This document shows, piece by piece, positions 1-9,145 of a stretch of DNA of 64,000 nt. The translations under genes and the position numbers were made by a program. The notes beneath the pieces were generated by a model that saw only the letters and a list, made by a program, of their open reading frames with translations, ran no database searches and had not been told where the DNA came from. This DNA comes from JAGVSV01 sp040766135 (GTDB lineage: Bacteria > Bacillota > Clostridia > Christensenellales > Aristaeellaceae), in contig JAXGRA010000006.1 of assembly GCA_040766135.1 (NCBI GenBank), forward strand, positions 1 through 64,000, given 5' to 3'. Numbering within the stretch: the stretch's first letter is position 1; every line of letters begins with the position of its first letter.

Positions 1-192
1 GACTGGCGAAACAAGTTGGACACGGTGGCTACCAATCTGGCAACTATCTGCAAACTTGCTTTACATTTCCTGCGAAAGGCAGATCTACCAGAAGAACCCA
101 AACTTTCCGGTCCTATGCTCATGTTTCGGTGTGCTCTGGACTTGCCTACACTTGAACGCGTGCTGTTTGGTAAAAGACTGCGGTCATATTAA
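1..192 (+). CDS. Transposase C-terminal fragment, ISAs1-like (5' end outside window)
   Basis: Sixty-three residues in frame 1 run from the window edge to a TAA at 190-192. The segment NLATICKLALHFLRK followed by ..LDLPTLERVLFG matches the pattern seen at the end of ISAs1-type DDE transposases (a helix of the form NLAxIRKLALNxLK, then a basic stretch, then a short helix ending in VLFG). The catalytic core is not visible. The match is by eye from family knowledge. The codon pattern is more AT-rich than in the following genes, as expected for a mobile element. It could instead be the tail of an unrelated protein. Confidence 0.45.
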   Translation, partial: DWRNKLDTVATNLATICKLALHFLRKADLPEEPKLSGPMLMFRCALDLPTLERVLFGKRLRSY

Positions 193-219
193 GCGCTTTC
201 TTTTCATGAACATGCCCTG
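1..219 (+). mobile_element. Right end of an ISAs1-like insertion sequence (partial)
   Basis: The window opens inside a reading frame that resembles the C-terminus of an ISAs1-family transposase. About 27 bases after its stop codon comes TTCATGAACATGCCCTG (203-219). Read inward on the other strand this is CAGGGCATGTTCATGAA, close in form to the CAGGG..CATGAA terminal repeat I recall for ISAs1/H-repeat elements. I infer that the element ends near 219. The left end lies outside the window, so family and boundaries cannot be proven here. Confidence 0.45.
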
Positions 220-421
220 AGCGTCTCTTCCTTTATTTTTGCATAACGATTCGATATAAAACGTATAGACATCAACTTGCTATCCGCTTATTCTTAAATG
301 TGGACAATAGCTTAATAACATTTTTCTGCTTTATGACTATTCATGACGCTACGCCGCTGCCTTGAACTTACTTAGTACAGATGATATCATACATATATCA
401 TTTTTTAAGGGGGGCGTGCTT
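220..421. other. AT-rich spacer between IS end and beta-galactosidase
   Basis: No convincing reading frame is present. The region is AT-rich and contains several TATA-like words (around 255 and 264), but I could not find a -35/-10 pair with proper spacing, so no promoter is called. The Shine-Dalgarno-like AAGGGGGGCG at 407-416 belongs to the following gene. Confidence 0.4.
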
Positions 422-3400
422 GTGCGCTTTCGCGAATATCAGGATCTGGACAGTTTACACATCAATCGTTTGCCTGGCAGAACTACTGTGGTGCCCTATC
501 CCGATGAGGTCAGCGCGCTGACATTCAGCCGCGCGGCGTCTCCTTATTATCGTTTGCTCAATGGCACCTGGGATTTTGAGCTGCTGGACAGCCCGCGCGA
601 CATCCCGGAGGATGTGGGCGCGATGGTCCCGTCCGAGCAGATTACCGTGCCCGGCTGCTGGCAGATGCAGGGCTATGGCCTGCCGCAGTACACCAACGTC
701 AAGTTCCCCATCCCATACGATCCGCCCTACGTGCCGGATGAAACGCCGGTGGGTGCCTATCGCACCATGTTTGACCTGCCCGAAGCGTACAAGGGACGCA
801 GCACGCGCCTGCGCTTTGAGGGGGTAGACTCCTGCTACTATGTGTATGTCAACGGCACGCTGGCCGGTTTTTCCAAGGTGCCGCATATGCCGGCGGAGTT
901 TGATATCACCAACTTGGTCAAGGACAAGGACAACCTGCTGCACGTGCTGGTGTTCCAATGGTCGGATGGCACATATCTGGAAGATCAGGACAAGTGGCGC
1001 CTGAACGGCATTTTCCGCGATGTCATGCTGCTGAGCTTTGGCAAGGCGCACATCGCCGATATCCATGTGGATGCCGGGCTGTCAGAAAACTTTACAAAAG
1101 GCGAACTGTCCGCAACCGCGCTGGTTGAGGGCGCAAAAAAGGTGGCGTTCAAACTGCTGGAAGGCGACAGCGTGGTGGCCCAGGGCGAAGCCGCCGTTCA
1201 ATCCGGCAAGGCCGAGTATAAGGCCAGCATCCCCAATGTGAAGGCCTGGACGGCCGAAACACCCAACCTGTACACCTTAGTGGTGTCCATTGATAGTCAG
1301 GTGGAGTGCCAGCGCATTGGTTTCCGCGACATCACCATTAAGTCCGGCGTGCTGTATATCAATGGCGTGGCCGTCAAACTGCACGGCGCCAATCGGCATG
1401 ACACCCACACGCTGCTGGGCTCCTATACGCCGGTGGACAACATGCTGGAAGATGTGCTGATTATGAAGCGGCACAATTTCAACACCGTGCGCACCGCGCA
1501 CTACCCGCCCGATCCGCGGTTCTTGTCGCTGTGCGATGAATACGGCCTGTACGTCATTGACGAGGCCGATCTGGAGTGCCACGGCGTGGTTGAGGTGGAG
1601 CATTATGACCTGATCGCGCAGGATCCCATCTGGGAAAAACAGTTTATCGACCGCGGCGTGCGCATGGTGGAGCGCGACCGCAACCACCCCTCCATTATCT
1701 TCTGGTCGCTGGGCAACGAGGCTGGCTATGGCGTCAACCATGTCGTGATGGCTGAGGCCATGCGCAAGCTGGACAACACGCGTCCCATCCATTATGAGCG
1801 CGACCAGCAGGCCGAAACAGCCGATATGGTGTCGCACATGTATACCTCCATCCCCAACCTGATCAAACAGGGCAAGGAAAAGAACGACAAGCCCTTCTTC
1901 CTGTGCGAATATGCACATGCCATGGGCCAAGGCCCCGGCAACTTAGAGGATTACTGGCAGCTGTTCAACCGCTATCCCCGCCTGATTGGTGGCTGTGTGT
2001 GGGAGCTGGTCGATCACGGCATCACCGCCTACACCCAGGATGGCGACCGCTTCTATGCCTATGGCGGCGACTTTGGCGAGTATCCGCACGATGGCAATTT
2101 CTGCGTGGACGCGCTGCTGTACCCTGACCGTACGCCGCACACTGGCATGCTGGAATTCCGGCACGTGCTGCGCCCGGTGCGCGCTGTGCTGGCCGATGAA
2201 AAGGCTGGCCGCGTGCAGCTGACCAACCACTACGCGTTTACCGATTTGAATGCGCTTTCCTTCACCTGGGATGTAAGCTATGCAGGCAAGGTGCTGGTCA
2301 GCGGTGAAAGGGCTGTGAGCTGCAAGCCCGGCCGGCGCGTATCCATCACGCTGCCGCTTGGCAAATACCCGGAGGACAGCGTGCTGAACCTGCGCTTTAC
2401 GCTCAAGAATCATGCCAACTGGGCGCCGCAGGGCTTTGCCGTGTGCGAGGAGCAGCTGCCGCTTCAGCTGGGCTATAAAAAGGCGTTGGTGCCCACTGTG
2501 GCGCGCAGCCTGACGCTGCAGGAAACCAAGGCTGGCGCCGTTGTGACTTCGGGCACTGCGCAATATGTGTTCTCCCGTGCGGCCAAGGGGCTGGCGCGCC
2601 TGACGGTGGCCGGCACCGAGCTGCTGTCCTCGCCTGTGGAACTGAACCTCTGGCGTGCGCCTACGGACAATGACCGGGGCATTGGCGGCCGCATTAACGA
2701 GAAGTGGGAAAAGCTGGGCCTGAACCGCCTGAGTGCGCGCCTGGTGCGCATGGACGCAAAGCAGGAAAAGGACAGCGTGACCGTTACCGTGGAAAGCGTG
2801 TACGCCCCGCCGGTGACACGTCCCGTGCTCAGCCTGACCCAGACCTGGACATTCCTTCCGGATGGGCGGGTGCAATTGAACACCCTGTACACGCCGCTTA
2901 TGGATATTGAAGCGTACCTGCCGCGTCTTGGCCTGCGGTTCCAGATGCCGTGCTCGTTTGACCGCCTGCGCTGGCTGGGTCGCGGCCCGTTTGAAAGCTA
3001 CCCGGACAAGAAAACCGGCGCGCTGGTGGGCTTCTATGAGATGTCTGTTGCCGATACGCATGAGCCGTACGTATACCCGCAGGAGAATGGCTCCCACGAG
3101 GATACGCGCTACATGGTGCTGACCAACTTAGAAGGCCAGGGTCTGGTCATTGCCGGCAATGCCTTTGCTTTCAGCACGCACCATTACACGCCGGAGGCGC
3201 TTACCAAGGCCGAGCACACCTACGAGCTGGAGGATGACGACATCACCCAGGTGCTGTTGGATGGCGTGATGGGACCGCTGGGCAGCAACTCCTGTGGCCC
3301 GGAGCCGCTGGAGGAGCATCGCCTGTACTTTAAAAAGCCCATGAGCTTTGACTTTGTGTGGATGCCTGTGGATCTGCAGTCCGAGTGCCCCAAGGTGGCC

Positions 3401-3436
3401 GGGCTGCGCGCGCAGCAGGCGCTCAGGAAGGCGTAA
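422..3436 (+). CDS. lacZ: Beta-galactosidase, glycoside hydrolase family 2 (LacZ type)
   Basis: A full-length LacZ-type enzyme of about 1004 residues, expected to hydrolyse terminal beta-galactosides such as lactose in the cytoplasm; there is no signal peptide. Domain order fits GH2: N-terminal sugar-binding jelly roll (about 30-210), Ig-like domain, TIM barrel (about 310-600), then the C-terminal beta-sandwich domains ending with a small-chain domain. The acid/base glutamate lies in SLGNEAGYG (about residue 433) and the nucleophile in FLCEYAHAMGQGPGN (about residue 496). An in-frame TTG lies further upstream at 362, but GTG at 422 has a purine-rich AAGGGGGGCG at 407-416 and gives the usual start of the domain. 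No transporter, kinase or regulator gene flanks it, so its sugar supply must come from elsewhere. Confidence 0.95.
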   Translation: MRFREYQDLDSLHINRLPGRTTVVPYPDEVSALTFSRAASPYYRLLNGTWDFELLDSPRDIPEDVGAMVPSEQITVPGCWQMQGYGLPQYTNVKFPIPYDPPYVPDETPVGAYRTMFDLPEAYKGRSTRLRFEGVDSCYYVYVNGTLAGFSKVPHMPAEFDITNLVKDKDNLLHVLVFQWSDGTYLEDQDKWRLNGIFRDVMLLSFGKAHIADIHVDAGLSENFTKGELSATALVEGAKKVAFKLLEGDSVVAQGEAAVQSGKAEYKASIPNVKAWTAETPNLYTLVVSIDSQVECQRIGFRDITIKSGVLYINGVAVKLHGANRHDTHTLLGSYTPVDNMLEDVLIMKRHNFNTVRTAHYPPDPRFLSLCDEYGLYVIDEADLECHGVVEVEHYDLIAQDPIWEKQFIDRGVRMVERDRNHPSIIFWSLGNEAGYGVNHVVMAEAMRKLDNTRPIHYERDQQAETADMVSHMYTSIPNLIKQGKEKNDKPFFLCEYAHAMGQGPGNLEDYWQLFNRYPRLIGGCVWELVDHGITAYTQDGDRFYAYGGDFGEYPHDGNFCVDALLYPDRTPHTGMLEFRHVLRPVRAVLADEKAGRVQLTNHYAFTDLNALSFTWDVSYAGKVLVSGERAVSCKPGRRVSITLPLGKYPEDSVLNLRFTLKNHANWAPQGFAVCEEQLPLQLGYKKALVPTVARSLTLQETKAGAVVTSGTAQYVFSRAAKGLARLTVAGTELLSSPVELNLWRAPTDNDRGIGGRINEKWEKLGLNRLSARLVRMDAKQEKDSVTVTVESVYAPPVTRPVLSLTQTWTFLPDGRVQLNTLYTPLMDIEAYLPRLGLRFQMPCSFDRLRWLGRGPFESYPDKKTGALVGFYEMSVADTHEPYVYPQENGSHEDTRYMVLTNLEGQGLVIAGNAFAFSTHHYTPEALTKAEHTYELEDDDITQVLLDGVMGPLGSNSCGPEPLEEHRLYFKKPMSFDFVWMPVDLQSECPKVAGLRAQQALRKA

Positions 3437-3437
3437 T

Positions 3438-4178
3438 ATGATGACCATCTGCGCCCATCGCGGCGCCTCAGGCTATGCGCCGGAAAACACCCTGGAAGCC
3501 TTTGAACTGGCCGTGCAGCAAGGCGCGCACGGCGTGGAGCTGGATGTGCAGCTGACGCGGGACAAGGAACTCATCGTTATACACGATGAGCGCATCGACC
3601 GCGTGTCCGATGGCATTGGCGCGGTAACTGACCTGACATTGGCCGAAATCAAGCGCCATGTGTTCAACCGCACCCACCCGCAGTATGAGGGCGCACGCGC
3701 GCCTACGCTGCGCGAGGTGTATGAGCTGCTCAAGCCCACCGGCCTGTATGTCAATGTGGAGCTGAAGAACAGCGCCAACCCCTATCCGGGCATGGAGGAA
3801 AAGTGTCTGGAACTGGCTGCTCAGATGGGCATGGAGGACCGGGTGGTCTATTCCTCCTTCCAGCACAACAGCATGATGCGCGTAAAGGAGCTAAACGCAC
3901 AGGCCACCTGCGGTCTGCTGTATGCCTGCGTGATGGTGCGCCCGTGGGAGTATGCAGCCGCCCTGGGTGCGGATGCGCTACACCCGCTGTACACCGAACT
4001 TCTGTTTAACCCCGATGAATGCGCGCAGGCGCACGCAAAAGGCATTCAGGTCAACGTATGGACGGTCAATGATGAGCGGAACATGCGCATGTGCCTGGAG
4101 GCCGGCGCAGATATGCTGATCACTAATTTCCCCGACCGCGCGCTGGATCTCATCAAAATGGCGGGCGGCCAGGGCTGA
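3438..4178 (+). CDS. Glycerophosphodiester phosphodiesterase
   Basis: A 246-residue GDPD-family protein, expected to cleave glycerophosphodiesters to glycerol 3-phosphate and an alcohol. The TIM-barrel active site is complete at the N-terminus: HRGASGYAPENT (first catalytic His plus Asn-Thr), then VELDVQLTRD with the metal-binding Glu and Asp, then VIHDERIDR with the second His. No signal peptide or membrane segment is seen, so it is probably cytoplasmic. The start ATG follows the lacZ stop by one base (TAATATG), implying translational coupling; ATG at 3441 is an alternative. The reading frame extends upstream into lacZ, but the conserved domain starts here. Pairing with lacZ may reflect joint use of host or dietary glycosides and glycolipids, which is inference. 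Confidence 0.93.
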   Translation: MMTICAHRGASGYAPENTLEAFELAVQQGAHGVELDVQLTRDKELIVIHDERIDRVSDGIGAVTDLTLAEIKRHVFNRTHPQYEGARAPTLREVYELLKPTGLYVNVELKNSANPYPGMEEKCLELAAQMGMEDRVVYSSFQHNSMMRVKELNAQATCGLLYACVMVRPWEYAAALGADALHPLYTELLFNPDECAQAHAKGIQVNVWTVNDERNMRMCLEAGADMLITNFPDRALDLIKMAGGQG

Positions 4179-4191
4179 GTTTCCAAGGGTA

Positions 4192-4599
4192 TTACCGCAT
4201 CGTCACCTGAAACACTGTTTTGCAAACCGGGCAGGTCACCGTCATGGTGCCTGCCTGTTTGCGTAAACGCAGCGTTGCTTTGCAGTTGGGGCAGGTGCGA
4301 TAGCGATGGGTACGGAAAAATCTAATGCGGTTAAAGGCAAGCAGCACTTTCTTTTTGATGGGATCCCGCAGCGCCAGGTATTTGGTGTTTTCCTGCCTGC
4401 GCTTGGCCAGCTGCCGGGAGAACACGCGGTACATGGCCACGACCAGTATCGTCAGCGACAGATAGAACAACACGCTGCTGCGCACAAACATGTTGATAAT
4501 TAGCAGCACAAAATATACATTGATCAGGCCCTTATACAGGGCATCAATGCCGTATCGTCCGCGCATCCATTGGGCCAGACGCATTTTCCAGTTATTCAT
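4192..4599 (-). CDS. Small membrane protein with C-terminal zinc ribbon
   Basis: A 135-residue protein of unknown function. It has two hydrophobic segments (about residues 27-45 and 47-62), a basic stretch, then a C-terminal zinc ribbon with CPNC and CPVC knuckles. ATG at 4599 is preceded by GGAGGA, whereas the longer frame upstream has no binding site and runs towards the end of dnaJ. It is the last gene of a minus-strand trio (DUF5685-like, DnaJ-domain protein, this gene), and converges with the GDPD gene 13 bases away, leaving no room for a separate terminator. Coupling with a J-domain protein suggests a membrane-linked assembly or quality-control role, which is inference only. Confidence 0.75.
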   Translation of the reverse strand: MNNWKMRLAQWMRGRYGIDALYKGLINVYFVLLIINMFVRSSVLFYLSLTILVVAMYRVFSRQLAKRRQENTKYLALRDPIKKKVLLAFNRIRFFRTHRYRTCPNCKATLRLRKQAGTMTVTCPVCKTVFQVTMR

Positions 4600-4624
4600 G
4601 GTTCCTCCAGTAGAATAAAGAAAA

Positions 4625-5289
<665 letters not shown>

Positions 5290-5293
<4 letters not shown>

Positions 5294-6102
5294 ATGGCGG
5301 ACTTCCCCTTGTATTTGGATTCGAACCTGGTCCATATCCCGGAATACAGGATATTGTCCAGGATGGTTTTGTAGCGCAGCACAGGCAGCTGTTCATACAG
5401 TGTGGTGCACAGGGCCATCTGCGTTTGCAGCAGTGGCAGGTGATGTTCGGTAGGCACTGCGATCAGCGCGTTGTAGCGCTCCTTGAGCAAGTCATCCTTC
5501 AAGTCCATAACGGCATCCATCAGGTAGATAAACCGCCCCAGCGCCCAGCCAAAGGCGCGCAGTGCCTCCTGCTGTGGCTCGTTCCCTACGGCGAACACCT
5601 CGCCCAGCGCCTGGCCAAAGGCGTTGGCCGGGGCATCGGGGTTGGTTTCGCCGGTGGTTTCCATGTCGTTTAGCTGCGCAAGCGCATCCTTGATGGCCTG
5701 GCTGACGGCGGGATGGCGCGCGGCTGCCGTGCGGGCTGCTTTTTCAATGGCGCTGGCGCGCAGCGTGCCGCTGATACGTCTATCATCCTGCTTGTCGTCC
5801 AATGCCTGATAGTAGGCCAGCACCGCGCTGATATCGGCAGCATAGGCTGTCTGCGGTGTGGCGTGGCACTGCTGCTTTTTGAGGGGATGCACGGGGCATA
5901 CAAATTCACCGCCGATAACAGGCGCATCATCCAGCGCGCTTAACAGCAGCACCAAAAACGTCATGTCATAGGTAAGCATCATACGTCCCCGCAGGCCATA
6001 CTGCTCGCCCAGCGCCTGGCACAGACCACAATACAGCGCCCGATAGGTGGTTTTATCCTCCGGGGAGAGCGCGTCCACATTGGCGATTACGTATCCAAAC
6101 AT
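5290..6102 (-). CDS. DUF5685-family protein
   Basis: A 270-residue, mostly helical cytoplasmic protein. The start MFGYV, the early RALYCGLCQALGEQYG segment and the later DLLKERYNALI region fit the DUF5685 family often found beside DnaJ-domain genes in Clostridia, as I recall it. A CxxC near residue 28 and further cysteines near 75-83 (CPVHPLKKQQC) suggest a metal site. ATG at 6102 has AAGGAATT upstream, which makes it preferable to the ATG at 6114. It is the first gene of the minus-strand trio and its stop overlaps the start of the J protein. The biochemical function of the family is not known to me. Confidence 0.75.
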
Positions 6103-6163
6103 AATTCCTTCCATTGATGCTTTAGCATCCTATCCTTATCATAACATAGTTTTGCCTGTGCTA

Positions 6164-6214
6164 CACGCGCTTTGCGCGTATATCGTGGTCATCTGCGCAG
6201 TCATATGATATAAT
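6164..6214 (+). promoter_or_regulatory. Probable promoter with adjacent palindrome, upstream of the CorC-like gene
   Basis: A perfect -10 hexamer TATAAT lies at 6209-6214. Seventeen bases upstream is TGGTCA (6186-6191), a partial -35. Just before it ACGCGC-TTT-GCGCGT (6164-6178) forms a hairpin or operator-like palindrome in the middle of this divergent intergenic region. The promoter would serve the plus-strand run starting at 6242. The purine-rich AAGGAAGGGGGA follows at 6219-6230. Confidence 0.5.
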
Positions 6215-6241
6215 CCACAAGGAAGGGGGAATGGAAGTTCC

Positions 6242-7576
6242 ATGGAATCAGACCCTATAGGCTTATGGCTGTTATTGTTGCTTGCCCTGTTTGTTCTATA
6301 TGCGCTGTTAAGCGCGGTGGATGCCGCCGCTCGTGCGGTCAACACCAACCGCCTGCGCAAGGAGATGTCCGAGGAGGATCGTGACAGCCAGCGGCTGTTG
6401 CGCCTGGCGACGGGGCTTGTGGAGTCGCCCAGCACCATCCGTGTGTGTCAGGTTTTCTTGGGGGCCCTGGTGGCCTGGTTGGCGATGGACCTGTTTGCGC
6501 GGCCACTGGCAGCGCTGTTGTTTACGCTGGAAAGCGTTTCATCGGCTACCCGTACGCAGGTACTGTTAGCGGGGCTGATTGTGTTCAGCGTTTACCTGAT
6601 TGTGTTGCTGGTGTTTGCCTCTGCGCTGCCGCGCAGGCTGGCGGCATTGAATCCACTTAAAACCGCGCGGCGTTTGTACGCCCTGTCGGCAGTGATGAGC
6701 GCCTTGTTCCACCCCGTCGGCGCATTCATTCGAGCGTTTGCCGAAGCGTTGCTGGGATTGCTGGGCGTTAAGGAGCGCGAACCCATAAACGAGCAAGTGA
6801 CGGAGGACGAAATCCGTCTGATGGTGGACGTGGGCGAGGAAAAAGGCGCCATTGAAGAAACCGAGCGCGAGATGATTGAAAATGTGTTCGAGTTTAACAA
6901 CATGACCGCGGCGGAATGTATGACGCATCGCACAGATATTCATGCCATTTGGCTTAATGATACGGTGGAAGAGGTTATTGCCATGATTCGGGACACCGGC
7001 TTGTCCCGTTTCCCGGTGTATGAGGATGATCTGGATCACATCATCGGCATCGTGACCACCAGAGATTTCCTGCTGAACCAGCAGCTGGACAGCCCATTGC
7101 CGCTGATGGACATCCTGCGAAAGGCCCACTATGTGCCCGATACCGTGCCTACCGATGTGCTGTTTCGCGACATGCAGCAGGATAAGTATCATATGGCCAT
7201 CGTGGTGGATGAATATGGCGGAACGGCTGGGCTTATCACCATGGAGGATTTGCTGGAGGAAATCGTCGGCAACATCTATGATGAGTATGATCCGCAGGAT
7301 CAGCAGCCCATTGTACAGCTGAGTGAGAACCGCTGGCGTATCGCAGGTACTACGGATATTGAAACGATCAACGACGAAACGGGGCTGGATTTGCCCATTG
7401 AGGAATCCTACGATACGGTGGGCGGCCTGCTGCTCAAGCATATGGACGCAGTGCCCGAGGACGGCACGCAGCCGGAGTTAACCGAAGGCGGGCTGCATTT
7501 TCGCGTAACCAGCATTCAGGATCGGCGCATTGAATGGGTGGAGATTACCCGATTGGAGACAGAACCAGATGATTGA
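6242..7576 (+). CDS. CNNM/CorC-family membrane protein with CBS domains
   Basis: A 444-residue HlyC/CorC-type protein. Several N-terminal hydrophobic helices form a DUF21 membrane domain (about residues 1-170). After an amphipathic segment with EEKGAIEETEREMIENVF come two CBS domains (about 205-325, including MTHRTDIHAI and HMAIVVDEYGGTAGLITMED), then a CorC_HlyC domain to the end. Family members are linked to magnesium or other divalent-cation efflux and bind nucleotides at the CBS pair; substrate is not determined. ATG at 6242 lies about 11 bases from a purine-rich AAGGAAGGGGGA. Its last codons overlap the start of the next gene by 8 bases. Confidence 0.9.
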   Translation: MESDPIGLWLLLLLALFVLYALLSAVDAAARAVNTNRLRKEMSEEDRDSQRLLRLATGLVESPSTIRVCQVFLGALVAWLAMDLFARPLAALLFTLESVSSATRTQVLLAGLIVFSVYLIVLLVFASALPRRLAALNPLKTARRLYALSAVMSALFHPVGAFIRAFAEALLGLLGVKEREPINEQVTEDEIRLMVDVGEEKGAIEETEREMIENVFEFNNMTAAECMTHRTDIHAIWLNDTVEEVIAMIRDTGLSRFPVYEDDLDHIIGIVTTRDFLLNQQLDSPLPLMDILRKAHYVPDTVPTDVLFRDMQQDKYHMAIVVDEYGGTAGLITMEDLLEEIVGNIYDEYDPQDQQPIVQLSENRWRIAGTTDIETINDETGLDLPIEESYDTVGGLLLKHMDAVPEDGTQPELTEGGLHFRVTSIQDRRIEWVEITRLETEPDD

Positions 7577-8414
7577 TGTATTGATTGTAGGCGGCGGGGT
7601 AGCGGGCTGTTCAGCAGCCATCACCGCGCGCATGCGCAACTTGAGCGCACTGGTGATTTACGCTGGCGGCGGCGCGCTGGAAAAGGCGCACCGTGTGGAC
7701 AATTACCCCGGCCTGCCCGAGATCAGCGGGCCGGATTTGCTGGAAAAACTGCGCAGCCATGCCCGCAGCATGGGGGCACAGCTGCAGCATGCGCTGGTAC
7801 AGAAGGTGATGCCCATGGGCGGCAGTTTTTCGGTGCTGGCAGGCAATGAAGTGTATGAAGCCAGGACCGTGCTGCTTTGCGGCGGCACTGCGCGCGTCAA
7901 CCCCCTGCCCGGTGAGGAGGATTTGCTGGGTGCAGGCGTAAGCTATTGCGCCACGTGCGATGGCATGTTTTATAAGGGCAAGCGCATCGCCGTTGTGGCC
8001 GGTGGCGAGGAGGCTGTGGAGGAGGCTAATTTCCTGGCCGACTTAGGCGATGTAATCTATGTGGAGGAGCGCAAGCACGCAACCGATGGCCTTTCACCCG
8101 CCATCCAGCACCTGAAAGACAAGCCCGTGGCCATCAAGTGTGGGGAGCAGGGCCTGGTGCTGGTTACGGACCAGCAGGAGCATGTGGTGGACGGTATCTT
8201 TGTGCTGCGCCCGGCCGTAGCGCTCACCCAACTGCTGCCCGAGGTGGCTACCGACAAGGGGCATGTGGTGGTGGATCGGGACATGATGACCAATGTGCCG
8301 GGCGTGTTCGCCGCAGGCGATATGGTGGGCAATCCGCTACAGGCCGCCAAGGCCGCAGGCGAGGGCACAACGGCGGCCATCGCTATTGCACAGTATGTGC
8401 GCAAGCATGCGTAA
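7569..8414 (+). CDS. Thioredoxin-reductase-like FAD-dependent oxidoreductase
   Basis: A 281-residue flavoprotein related to thioredoxin reductase. The FAD-binding fold starts at residue 1 with DVLIVGGGVAGCSAA, the redox-active disulfide is CATCDG (Cys127 and Cys130), and the C-terminal FAD motif is GVFAAGDMVGNPLQ. The NADPH-binding part is unusual. The expected GxGxxA appears as VVAGGEEAVEEA with the first Gly lost, and the HRRxxxR motif that grips the NADPH phosphate is replaced by YVEERKHATDG. That pattern fits ferredoxin-dependent or otherwise NADPH-independent thioredoxin reductases described in Clostridia and is inferred here. It overlaps the preceding CorC gene by 8 bases. No thioredoxin gene is nearby. 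Confidence 0.85.
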   Translation: MIDVLIVGGGVAGCSAAITARMRNLSALVIYAGGGALEKAHRVDNYPGLPEISGPDLLEKLRSHARSMGAQLQHALVQKVMPMGGSFSVLAGNEVYEARTVLLCGGTARVNPLPGEEDLLGAGVSYCATCDGMFYKGKRIAVVAGGEEAVEEANFLADLGDVIYVEERKHATDGLSPAIQHLKDKPVAIKCGEQGLVLVTDQQEHVVDGIFVLRPAVALTQLLPEVATDKGHVVVDRDMMTNVPGVFAAGDMVGNPLQAAKAAGEGTTAAIAIAQYVRKHA

Positions 8415-9132
8415 TATGCGCCGGTTGATTTGCCTATTGGCAGTGCTGGTCATGTGCGGGGTGGCTACTGCCCATGCCGAGGCTGCGCTGACCTGGACGG
8501 AAGGCCAGCAAACCTATCCCGAGGGAGGCGAGTGGACGTACCGCTACACCTATCGCTACCCTGTTTTGACGGATGATACGCCCGCTGCGGCCTCGGTCAA
8601 CGCCTGGTTTGATGTGGCCTTCCGTGAGATGGATGACCTCATCTTGCCCATGTTTGCCTCCGAGGCCGATATGGCCGGCGATGGCAAAAGCGAAATTTCA
8701 CAGCAATTTGCCGTTACCTGCAACAACGATGCTTTTTTCAGCATTTTGTTAACGCAAACCCAGGTGTTGGGTGAGCAGACGGTGGTATCCCTGTCCGGGC
8801 AGGTATTCGCCATGTCGGGCGAGTATTTGGGCGATACGCTCACGCTGCGTGGGCTGCTGGGCGTGGGGGAAAGCTCCACGCAGATTGCCGAAGCCATCGT
8901 GGCCGATGTGTATAAGCGCGTGCAGTCTTGGGAGGGGGCGCTCAACCGCTGGCCGGACATAGACCGGTTTTATGAGGATTTTGACCCCGAAACCCAGTTT
9001 TACGCCGATCAGGATGGCAATGCCGTGTTCTTTTTGCAGCCCGGCGTGCTGGATACAGCCCCGGATGCGCTGATATTTACCTACACCGCCCAGGAAGCTG
9101 AAGCGTTGCTGATGCCCCTGGGTACACCGTAA
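8407..9132 (+). CDS. Secreted DUF3298-like protein
   Basis: A 241-residue exported protein. The start MRNMRRLICLLAVLVMCG gives a signal peptide with likely cleavage around AHAEA. The mature part has the pattern of DUF3298/RsiV-like domains: a long-strand region, NAWFDVAFREM, then VTCNNDAFFSILLTQTQVLG (beta strands over a polar face), GEYLGDTLTLRGLLG, and a C-terminal strand DALIFTYTAQE. ATG at 8407 overlaps the previous gene; ATG at 8416 directly follows its stop (TAATATG) and is an equally good start. No lipobox or cell-wall anchor is seen. Related domains bind peptidoglycan or lysozyme in some proteins, but the role here is unknown. Confidence 0.7.
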   Translation: MRNMRRLICLLAVLVMCGVATAHAEAALTWTEGQQTYPEGGEWTYRYTYRYPVLTDDTPAAASVNAWFDVAFREMDDLILPMFASEADMAGDGKSEISQQFAVTCNNDAFFSILLTQTQVLGEQTVVSLSGQVFAMSGEYLGDTLTLRGLLGVGESSTQIAEAIVADVYKRVQSWEGALNRWPDIDRFYEDFDPETQFYADQDGNAVFFLQPGVLDTAPDALIFTYTAQEAEALLMPLGTP

Positions 9133-9145
9133 GGAGGGAATGCGT

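Noticed and set aside
1943..3097. 384-codon open frame on the minus strand
   Set aside because: Antisense to lacZ, His/Arg/Gln-rich composition, and no start signals.
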